Positions 7,382 through 16,621 of a DNA stretch of 16,621 bases are shown piece after piece; positions within the stretch are counted from its first letter, which is position 1; the number at the start of each line of letters is the position of its first letter. The stretch spans positions 1-16,621 of the forward strand of contig JAIVFH010000508.1 of assembly GCA_025765595.1 (NCBI GenBank). Direction: 5' to 3'. The notes under the pieces are model-generated. The model searched no databases. It saw only the letters and a list, made by a program, of their open reading frames with translations, and was not told the DNA's origin. Position numbers and translations under genes: made by a program. The DNA is from Obelidium mucronatum (Eukaryota > Chytridiomycota > Chytridiomycetes > Chytridiales > Chytriomycetaceae).

Positions 7382-10326
7382 TTATGTATTTTTGTTCATC
7401 AGCGACCCCACCAGCGACCCAAACGACACGGACGCCTTGCGGCCAGGCAGCCCTGCGACAACGGACTGGAACCGGCTGCGCAGGCTGCTCCGTCGATCTG
7501 CCGCTGCGTCTTCCGTCTCTACCATCGTTGCTGCCGTTCCGCGTCTTTCAAACTTGTCCTTGTCCTTTTCCTTCTCCTTCTCCTTCTCCTTCTCAAACAT
7601 TTCCTTTTCGGCTGCTTTCTTCTGCTGTTCCGCTGCCGCCTCAGCACGTTCACGGGCCTCCACGTCTTTCTTGATCCGAGCAGCGACGCGAACAGCATCC
7701 ACTGTCGATTTAAGGCGCTGTTTTCCAATCAAAGACGCGCCATCTTCCAAAATATGATGCAACCGGATAATCATGTGTTCGCGTTCGCGTATTTCCGATT
7801 TCGCCAACTCCGTTTCCAATTTTGCAGCTTGGTATTTCTGCTCCATCGCTTTCGCAGACACGATGGCATCTTGAGCAAACACCTCGAATTCTCGACAAAC
7901 CGATTCCAGCTGAGCTATTCTGGCTTTGAGTTGCATAATGGATGTTCCAATGGACTCTTTCAAGCCTTCAAGGCTTGCTGCGTTTGATGGATCCAGATGG
8001 CCAACGTCATTATTATTTAAAAGATGACTGATTTCGACAAGAATGTTTGTTGCTTGAAGCGGTGCTCCTTTTTTCAGCCATTCTTCCACCCAGATTTTGC
8101 CAATTCCAGAGTCTGACTCTGCAACGCTACGGACCATGAGCTCCGAGAGCACTTCGTTCATGAAACTCATTCCATCTTCATTCAATGATGAATTTTGTCG
8201 CTCTGTTTGTGTTTTTGATGTAGATGATGCTTCTTGTACTTTAACTTTTTCCAATTCAAGGTTTAATGCATTGATTGACTCCTGAAGACTTTTAATCACA
8301 GTGTCCTTGTTTTGGAGTGCTACAGCAGCATCGTCTTTGGCCTTTCCTAGTTCGGCATGTAATCCAACAACTTGTTGCTTTAATTCAGCTTGTACCAATT
8401 CAAACTGTTGACACGTGGAATTCAAAAGCTCTTTTTCTTTTTCAAGAGACGTCTTTTGATCGCTTAATTGCTTAATCATTTCGTCGGTAGAAGTTGTCTG
8501 CACCTGATTTGTGATCTCGGCCTTGTTATTCTCCTCAATTTCAAGAATCCGTTCTTGGAATTCTTTTTGCAGCTTGGCCAGCTGTGTGGCCTTGTCGTCG
8601 CCATCTTTTTTTGCAGTCTGTAACTCATTCCAAAGCTCGGAAATCCTTGACGACCGATGTCTTCGCTCGATTTTAGCCTTGACCAATGACTTTTGAAAAT
8701 CCGCATTGGTTGCTTTCAAAGTTTCAGCTTCTGCTGACAAGAGTTGGACTGATTTTTCGAGAACCCCTGTTTCTGATTGCTGGGATGCAAGCAGACCCTC
8801 TAAACAACTAATTCTCTCCAAGAATTCGCTTAAGTCTGGATGCTCTGTTTTTGAAGCTTCTGTAATTTGTGCTGATTTGGTCTTTTCGAGCAAAATTTGT
8901 CCTTCTAGCCCCTGGGAGTGAATCTTTTCTGCCTCCAAAGCTTTTACAGTGACTTGGAGCTGGTTCTCAGCTTCCTTCAGATTAGATTCAAGGACATTTC
9001 GTTCGTTTATTGAAGATTCGAGGACGGCACGAAGCTGTATGTGGGATTGGGTTGCAAGATCCAATTGGTTCTCGAGATTGTTGATTTTGGTGTTGGACTC
9101 TTCCAAACTTGTGTTCAAGTCTTCATTTTCATTCTCGAGCTCTTGGATTTTTCCCAACGCTGATGATAGTTTTGTGGTGAGTTCTAGAATGTGTTTTTGC
9201 GCTGTGGAATATTGTGCTTGGACTTGTTCCATGGCTGCATTTGTTCCCAACAGGGCAGTTTGTTTCGAAGCTTCCAGAATTTCAATTTGCGCCTTGTAAT
9301 CCACAATCAGTTTCTCAGAGTCCTCAAGTTTCTTGGCCCGTTCCTCTGCAAGTGCCTCGGCTTCCAAGACTTTAGCGTTTACAGACGCAACCTCTTCAGA
9401 AAGAGATTTCGCACTGGATTCCAAACTGGAAACTTTAGTGGCGTGGTCTTCCAGTAACTGTTCTTTTTGCTTTTCAATGGATTCAACAACTTTTGCATTT
9501 TCCTCTTTAAAGCGTTGGAATTCATTCGCAATCTCTGTTTTGGCGAGACTCTCTGCTTCCTTTTCGGATTGAATACATGAAATTTGATTTTCCAGGTCAA
9601 TTTTGGTCTGCTCAAGTTTCTGTTGCAAGGTTTGTAACTCTGCATCCTTCTTTTCCAGCTCTTCCTTCTTTTGTTGTAACTCTGCATCCTTTTTTGTTAG
9701 CTCTACATCCTTGTTTCGCAGCTCTTCATCTTTCTCCAAAAGCTTCTGTTCAAAATCTTGCGTTTTTGTTTGCAACGCTTTGGATGAAACCTGCACCTCT
9801 GCCTTCAACTTTTTGATTTGATTCCCATGTTCCATCTCTACAGCCTGGTGTTTCTTGGTATCTCTTTTCAGCGTCTCCTTTGTTTCATATAGCTGGCTTC
9901 CGAGGCTTTTGTTTTCGAGGCGGAGTTCGGCAAGTAAGCATATCATGGATTGTTGCTCCTTTTGGAGGTTTGAAATGATTGCGGTTTTCTCGTTGAGCAA
10001 GGCGGTGGTAGCGGCGGCGGCGGCGGTGGCGGTGGTGGCGGAGGATGCAGTAGTGGTGGTGGGGCGTGTTTTAGAATTGGTGGTTCTGGATGAGGGGCGG
10101 CTGATTTCAGATGTGCTTGGATTATAGCTGTGAGATCTGTTTCTGAGGGTTTTGATTGTACTGCGCTGTAGAAATAAATTAAATAATTATCATCGCTCGC
10201 CCCCCCCCCCCCCCCCCAATAAATTTTTTTTTTACCGAAAGATAAGGAGACTCGTTTGGTTCAGCCGCGGAAGCGATGGAACTGCCTGTGAATAATAGAA
10301 CAGACGCGTTAAAAAAAAACAAAAAA

Positions 10327-10366
<40 letters not shown>

Positions 10367-11301
10367 CGTATTCCCAAAACCACAACTCAACTGTCGTCTG
10401 CAGCAGAAACAAATGATTCAACCGATTCACATCGCTTCATTTCTTCATTATCAGTGCTAAATGGAGGGAATCCTCTTTGAGCTTGTTCATCAGCAGCGGC
10501 AGCAGCAGCCGTTGTTTTTGGTTTCTCAAATAGATTCAAGAGGTTCAAGTTTTGGAGCCATGACGAAGTAGATTGCTCTCTAGATGGAGATGTGACCTGA
10601 ATTGCTGGAGGTCCCGTTGGTGGATCACACATTTCAATGATGACTGATACGGGACTGTCGCCAGCTCCCGTTGGGATCTGGTCTTTAAGGAGTTCAGCGG
10701 GATCAACCAATGATTCCACAGATGCAAATGATTTCGATTCTGCAGATGCAAATGATTCCATTGGAGAAAGAGATGAGGTTTCCTTCTTGAAGTTGAAAGC
10801 AAATCCATCAAATTTCGCGTCCTTGGCCACCACTAGCCCCAGATCCATGAGTGTTTTCAAATCTGGCTGCTGTTGATGAGTCAAATCTTGCGTTGCGGCT
10901 GCCTCGGCTTGGTCATCTTCTTCCTTGTCTGAACTCTCGCAAGAGTCAGAATCATCATCATCTTCCTCGTCTTCTTCTTCTTCCTCGTCTCCTTCTTCAT
11001 CATCATCGTCTTCTTCTTCATTATCGTCATGGTCGCCATTGCCATCATCGTCCGAGACAGCGGCAGATGATGATTCCCCAGACCCAGTCGCTGTCCCTGA
11101 ACACTCATCTTCTTCTTCCTCGGAATCAAAAGTGCTCAAAACTTCTTCAGATTCTTCCGAGTCTGCTGGCGCGGCGGCGGCGGCGACGGCAGCAGCAACA
11201 ACAGGAATAGCAGCCGGCTCGTCGTGAGCAGTGGTTATCACTGCTGGTGATCGCGTTTGTGGATGTGGTCTCCGGATCGGAGCTCGTCTTCTGGGAGTCA
11301 T
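7382..11301 (-). CDS. Large acidic and coiled-coil protein, unrecognised
   Basis: Exons are 11301-10392, 10285-10236 (50 nt) and 10165-7382. Phases agree (1, then 0) and give about 1247 aa. The N-terminal part has a basic PRRRAP start, Ala-rich stretches and a long Asp/Glu/Ser tract (about residues 50-130), then Ser-rich repeats of the type SFASAES/SFASVES. The large third exon is a Glu/Lys/Gln/Leu coiled coil over about 550 residues, including a tandem KKDAELQ pattern near 9590-9750. A non-coiled segment (EWLKKGAPLQATNILVEISH) follows, then a second short coil and a charged KEKEKEKD tail. No membrane segment or signal peptide is seen. Scaffold or cytoskeletal proteins look like this, but no family can be named. 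The stop TAA at 7384-7382 is followed by AAA and the otubain ATG. Both introns contain complementary homopolymers. A C-terminal part of a larger complex with the neighbouring armadillo-like gene is speculation. Confidence 0.8.
10200..10217. repeat. C18 homopolymer in intron 2 of the coiled-coil gene
   Basis: Eighteen C on the plus strand, hence G18 in the pre-mRNA, inside the 70-nt intron 10235-10166, which also carries a run of ten A just after the donor GTAAAA. The exact length may vary or be a sequencing or assembly artefact. Confidence 0.9.
10327..10364. repeat. G38 homopolymer in intron 1 of the coiled-coil gene
   Basis: Thirty-eight G on the plus strand, hence C38 in the pre-mRNA, inside the 106-nt intron 10391-10286. 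On the plus DNA strand it could form a quadruplex. It is complementary to the tract in the next intron. Confidence 0.9.
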
Positions 11302-11436
11302 TTTGCCAAGTACGCAAAATTAGAGGAATTGTCAAAAACGGATTTTTTTTTTTTTGTTTGTCAATTCTATATCATTATTATTATTTATCATTTTTAATTT
11401 AAAAAAAAAGGGGGAGGAATCGAATTTATAAAAAGT

Positions 11437-13126
11437 TCAAGGCTTTGATATAATAGGTGGCAGATGGATTCCATTGTTGTTTTTAAGCAACGGTGTATGA
11501 GGCTTTGGGGTCAAGAAGGATCGCGTTTGTGCTGTTCCAGCAGTGGCCATCTTGAAAGCGGCTATGGAGGCGGCGGCGGCAGGAGCTGAACGCTGAGAAA
11601 GTGAGATACTAATTGGTAGTACTTCTGTGCATAGAAAGGAAATGAAGCTCTTGATGATTGGAATGCAAAAGTTCGTTTTATCAAGTCGTGTGGTTAGGCT
11701 TTGTAGTTCAGCAATCAGTGATGACGAGTCTATAAAAAAACAGAGTTCGATTGGTGTATGAAAGTTTTTTGAATAATATTTGATTACCAGTGACGAGGAA
11801 TGATTCGATACTTGAGTTCTTTTTGTGTTGAATATTCTGCTTCAAACAATCAGAGCTCTGTGCACTCCATAATCCTCGCTCTACATCAGATTCCGAAGGC
11901 AAATGACTTATTCTTGGGATAGCGGCAGATTTCGCTCTTTTCAATGTGAGGTTGTTCCGATTTGAATAGTCGTTGGCGAAACTTTGTAGCTCTGATTTTG
12001 TGTTGTTCAAGATGGCGGATATTGCGATGAATGCTTTTGAAGGTGCGAGTTGGCTCCCCGTTTTCGAATCGTCGGTTAAATCTACACTAGAATCTCGATG
12101 GCCTGTCTGAAGAGTTATATTTGCACTAAAGAAGGCGACACAAGACGGAATCAACTTCCAGAACATGGAGTCTGTCATAATTTTGACCAAATAAGCGAGT
12201 GATTTTTCAAATGCTCCATGTAGTGGGTTTGTTGATCCCTCTGTCGATTCAGAAACAGCATCACATTTGACTGTCAATCTTCCAACAAGTTGAACAAAGA
12301 CTTCAATTTGCCGTTCAAAAAGAATAGATTGACCTGTCTTGGGGGCTTCAGTCAGTTTTGAGATGGATGGAACGAGAGTTCCTCGAAACGCGAGATTTTG
12401 TTCCAGAATATTTATGGTGAATCCCAAAACGCAACTTAATTCAGGCATGTCTGCATTTGAGGCGCTTTCTATGCGGTCAACGACAAGCCTGACTTTTTTC
12501 ATGACGAAGTCGATGCCCTCAGACACCAAGTACGATCTTAGTATCGTGTCTACTTGATTTGCAAGGGTTTTGGTATCTGCATTCAAAGACCTTGAGCCAC
12601 AGCCACTAATCTTGCAGTTCTTTTTCAAGAAAAGAGTTTAATTTAGTTTTTTTTTTTGTTTGTGAGATACATCTCAAGCTTATTTTTTCTTTTCACAAAC
12701 CTCTGTTTTCAAGTCAATCAGAATATTGTAAAATAAATCAATTATCCGTAAGTACATTGGCGATTTCTTCAAGGATTGCTTTGATTGATTGCTATATATA
12801 TTTCAATTTTTCAAGAAAAACTCTTTTTTTTTTTTAAGGGACGAATCGACTTACATAATTCTTAGTATCCTCAATGCATGCGATATGCTTTCGCTCTTTT
12901 TAAAGGATATAACTGAAATCGGAATATCGAGATTTATAACTGAAGCCAGGAAGTCATCAAAGGGAGGCAGCACCCGTGAATGCAAGAGGACAGACTGTTT
13001 GTACAAACAGCCTTCAATAATGAATCGAATGATCCCCATTAATAATTCATCATGTCCAGATCTACTTTCAGCTATTAGGTTTCGAGATAATAAAACACTC
13101 AAGAAGAAAGAAAGAAAGAGAAAATG

Positions 13127-13158
<32 letters not shown>

Positions 13159-14037
13159 CAACAATTGAAAGCCAATCGAAATCAAGGACCAAAAAAGACC
13201 CAAAGCCGCCGCTTGAGAATCACAAGATTCAATTTCTCGAATAGCCTTGAATGCAAAATAGTAAAACATGTCGGCCATCTTCCAGCCTCTCCATTCTAGA
13301 GATTTCATAAGGTTTGAAGCCTTTTGATTGTTTTTGCATAGCTTCAAGACTCCCATGAAAATCGCGTTATTCAGACTTAATGCATCCAATGTGAAAGATG
13401 CTGTCATTAGGTCTGACCAGCAATCATCCGACAAGGCAACAATGTCGAACATTGTGTGGAATATGTTTGCAGGATGGAATATCAGTAGAGTGGCGTTGGC
13501 CTGGTATGCATAGATTACATAAGGCGAATATAACGTTATACCCAAGTAAGCTTAGCCTTACAATCTCTGAGTTTATCTCTTCTGATGAATCCTCGTCCCT
13601 TGCCTCTTCTAATAATCCGGTCATGAAAACGTCATCATTCCCTAGAGTCGCATCCACTTTGCCTCGACACACCAGCAATCGTATTATCTTAAGTACATTA
13701 ATTAAAATCTAGCAAGTAGATAAGAAAAAAAATCACGCGTCAGTAAGTGAATAGTGACACGTCTCCTGTTACATTTTGTTTCACGGCAACTGCACCGTTG
13801 TCAGAAAGTATTCGATCCACCGTGTAGGATAAAACATCAATTAAATCGATTTCTTCATGGAGAAGGATGTTTTGCCGAACACTCTCGAAATGGCAACTGG
13901 TAATACAGAGTTTTTTGAACGGAGCAGAATAGCATATCCCGCTTTTACCTTTCCAAGATTTGATCTGTCAAAAATAACCATTCTGTTGCATCGATCGCTT
14001 GCTCAAGATCTTGCAAGTGTTGCACGACTGCGTCCAT
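11437..14037 (-). CDS. Armadillo/HEAT-like helical repeat protein, unrecognised
   Basis: Eight exons fit with consistent phases: 14037-13949, 13896-13773, 13708-13562, 13500-13200, 13071-12855, 12791-12701, 12619-11788 (or start at 12610) and 11729-11437. They give about 697 aa, starting MDAVVQHLQDLEQ and ending PPIISKP. The protein is almost all amphipathic helices with short loops, such as SLNNAIFMGVLKLCKNNQ, as in armadillo or HEAT solenoids; the C-terminal 80 residues are Ala/Ser/Pro-rich and probably disordered. Most donors are good (GTAAGG, GTAAGT, GTAACA), but exon 4 uses a weak GTCTTT before an intron with a 27-nt T run, and this join is the least sure. I considered FANCI, ataxin-10 and the head of CIP2A or p115, but no motif decides. 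The start lies 137 bp after the ECT1 copy 1 stop, and the stop lies 135 bp before the coiled-coil gene. Confidence 0.72.
13127..13153. repeat. A27 homopolymer in an intron of the armadillo-like gene
   Basis: Twenty-seven A on the plus strand read as T27 in the pre-mRNA within the 128-nt intron 13199-13072. A GAAA-type microsatellite (about 13102-13120) adjoins it. It may act as an over-long pyrimidine tract. Confidence 0.9.
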
Positions 14038-14174
14038 CCCTTTTTTTGATTTTCATGCACGACAATTATTTTTTTTTTCAAGAATATTGATAAATATATG
14101 CTATTCTTTATATAATAAAGGAATAAGAAAAGCAAAATATAGTAATTGCATGGTTCTTTCTATATAAATTTCCT

Positions 14175-15452
14175 TCAAGCAGTTCCCGCTTTTTCTTGTC
14201 TCGATAGCTCCTCTTCTACTGCAGCTTTTCCCATTTTCTTTGCCTGTCTGGCCTCATAGAGGGCCCTGTTGGCAATTATTCTATCCATTACGGTTTGTGT
14301 TGTCATTTCTGACAGAGGGTGCTCAACCTCCACAAAGATGCCAAGTTCTTTGGGAATCTAGTGTGTGTGAATTGAGTACCAAAATACAAAAAACAAAAGA
14401 CGATCGCGCCCATGGCGCAGTGAAAAGAAACAGAAACGACGAATACACTGCCTCCGGCAGTGAAGACTCGCCTAGGGCGAGATGATCCCGCCTACGGCGG
14501 TGCACAATAATTACATAGTACGGATCCAAACCGTTGATCGTCAATGCGTAGGGAGTGTTGGCTGGATGCGCGACAATAGAGACTTTCCCAATCTTGTTCA
14601 AAACCTCATCCGTGACTCTGTGTGGAGCAGAAATCACGACTTCATCGACATAGCGACACTGCAAGACGCTAAGAACGCGTTCATGGACATTCATGATGGG
14701 AAACGAGGAAGAATAGCAGTGATTGACAGTTTCATCGTCGTGGACACCCACAATCAAAAAGTCCCCCAGTGCTTTCGCGGCCTTCAGAAACTCGATGTGG
14801 CCGACGTGGAACAAGTCAAAGGCGCCGTGCACGTAGACAATCTTGTCAGTTGGTTGCGGTTCTTTGCCGTTTGAGAACTGGGCGATGCGCGACGCCGTCG
14901 CCAGAAACGTCGACGCGGCCGCCACTGGCGGCGTCTCACGGTGTGCGGACAGACGCAGCATGCGCGACACGAGCTCGGTGGTCGACACGCCCTGCGTGCG
15001 CCTGAACTCGCGGTAGCGGCCGGCGCGCTTCGCGGGCGCGTAGCAGTCGGCGCCGTCGGCCGTCGTCGTGACGTCGTCGCCGTGCACGCACACGCCGCAC
15101 GCGTGCGCGTCCATCCACGCGAGCGACGTTTCGTACGGCGCGTCCGCGACAACAACGTCGACCCACTTGCACGCCGCCACTGCCGCGAGCCGCTCTGCGT
15201 CGCGCATCACCGTCGGCCCTTTGTTCGCGAGGATCGCCGCGTCGCTGCACACCCCCGCGACGACGACAGCCCCGGGCCCGCCGAGCGCCTTTGCCTGGCG
15301 GATCGCGTTCGCGTGCCCAAAGTGGAAGAGGTCGTAGCAGCCGTCGCTGTGCGGGGCGTTAGGGCGCAGCCGCATTAGTTTAAAGGGACCTACACCCAGA
15401 TGCGGAGCGGCTTCGGGTTCGTGTCAGTGTCAGTGTCGTTGCTGTTGCTCAT
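14175..15452 (-). CDS. ECT1: Ethanolamine-phosphate cytidylyltransferase, copy 1
   Basis: Makes CDP-ethanolamine from CTP and phosphoethanolamine, the regulated step of the Kennedy pathway to phosphatidylethanolamine. Exons are 15452-15394, 15346-14515 and 14357-14175, giving 357 aa. The start is set by ATG at 15452 (MSNSNDTDTDT), because splicing at GTAGGT rebuilds RIWVDGCYDLFHFGH, the family's N-terminal motif; the ATG at 15375 lies within intron 1. Two cytidylyltransferase domains are present, with HFGH at 28-31 and [10 protein letters not shown] at 136-145 in the first and HVGH at 200-203 in the second. All look intact. The first domain is GC-rich, with Ala where relatives have charged residues; codon use turns ordinary near 14880, inside the exon. 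Intron 2 (157 nt) carries four hairpins. The last intron sits at the same place as in copy 2, but two internal introns of copy 2 are absent here. Confidence 0.93.
14406..14500. repeat. Array of four GC-rich hairpins in ECT1 copy 1 intron 2
   Basis: Four perfect inverted repeats with 3-nt loops, separated by 5-27 nt: 14406-14418 (GCGCC, CAT, GGCGC), 14446-14462 (CACTGCC, TCC, GGCAGTG), 14467-14481 (CTCGCC, TAG, GGCGAG) and 14488-14500 (CCGCC, TAC, GGCGG). All share the core GCC-NNN-GGC; three read GCCTNNGGC. The arms outside the core differ, so these are not simple copies of one sequence. Confidence 0.92.
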
Positions 15453-15499
15453 GGCTTTTTTACTTTTATTGGCCAAACTTTTTTTTATCACAGCGTTCT
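15453..15499 (-). promoter_or_regulatory. 47-bp spacer between the two ECT1 copies
   Basis: The whole space between the copy 2 stop and the copy 1 start. On the minus strand it contains GGCCAATAAAAG, which joins a CCAAT-like box and an AATAAA-like polyadenylation signal, beside an A run. It is very short to hold both a 3' end and a full promoter. The assignment of these signals is inference. Confidence 0.35.

Positions 15500-16621
<1,122 letters not shown>

Noticed and set aside
7065..7757. Long plus-strand frames rich in Arg, Pro and Ser opposite the otubain gene
   Set aside because: They are antisense shadows created by the GC-rich, alanine-coding exon 1 of otubain and the repetitive tail of the coiled-coil gene.
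10925..11227. Serine-rich and histidine-rich plus-strand frames
   Set aside because: Shadows of the acidic Glu/Asp/Ser tract of the coiled-coil protein on the other strand.
14482..14874. Plus-strand 130-codon frame opposite ECT1 copy 1
   Set aside because: Antisense to the clearly conserved second cytidylyltransferase domain; no domain of its own.
15347..15375. ATG at 15375 as ECT1 copy 1 start
   Set aside because: It lies in intron 1; splicing at GTAGGT restores the conserved RIWVDGCYD sequence from an upstream ATG at 15452.
14769..15378. Several open frames on both strands in the GC-rich part of ECT1
   Set aside because: High GC removes stop codons from all frames; only the frame with HFGH and RTQGVSTTE is coding.

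Overview
The window looks like nuclear DNA of a eukaryote with compact, intron-containing genes, most likely an early-diverging (zoosporic, chytrid-type) fungus. The grounds are short GT-AG introns (mostly 47-128 nt), split genes with eukaryotic products (otubain, mitochondrial carrier, ethanolamine-phosphate cytidylyltransferase, a p62/NBR1-like receptor), two nuclear-type tRNA genes with Pol III T-runs, and many homopolymers and microsatellites. The lineage is inferred; nothing here names a species.

Layout. 1-833: a doubtful three-exon minus-strand gene that runs off the left edge. 834-3521: gene-poor, with two families of decayed tandem repeats (about 936-1121 and 1436-1740), microsatellites, GC-rich inverted repeats and one candidate spliced gene end. 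3522-3768: tail-to-tail tRNA-Pro(UGG) and tRNA-Leu(CAA), then a 67-bp tandem repeat. 4070-4856 (minus): ZZ zinc finger plus UBA-like protein of the p62/NBR1 selective-autophagy type. 5185-6444 (plus): four-exon SLC25A44-like mitochondrial carrier. 6521-16621: a tightly packed run of five minus-strand genes. Read 5' to 3' these are ECT1 copy 2 (partial), ECT1 copy 1, an armadillo/HEAT-like protein of about 697 aa, an acidic plus coiled-coil protein of about 1247 aa, and an otubain deubiquitinase. Gaps between them are 47, 137, 135 and 3 nt.

Genes together. The two cytidylyltransferases serve the CDP-ethanolamine branch of phosphatidylethanolamine synthesis. Otubain and the ZZ/UBA protein both handle ubiquitin, but they are not adjacent and I infer no shared pathway. 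The armadillo-like and coiled-coil genes are neighbours on one strand and are not recognised.

Most unusual points: (i) the coiled-coil stop and the otubain start are in one frame, one codon apart; (ii) a 50-nt exon of the coiled-coil gene lies between introns carrying complementary C38 and G18 tracts; (iii) one ECT1 intron holds four perfect GC-rich hairpins with the same core design; (iv) abrupt GC-rich, alanine-rich blocks fill the 5' parts of two unrelated genes. All splice junctions were set by eye from GT-AG signals and reading phase, without transcript data.
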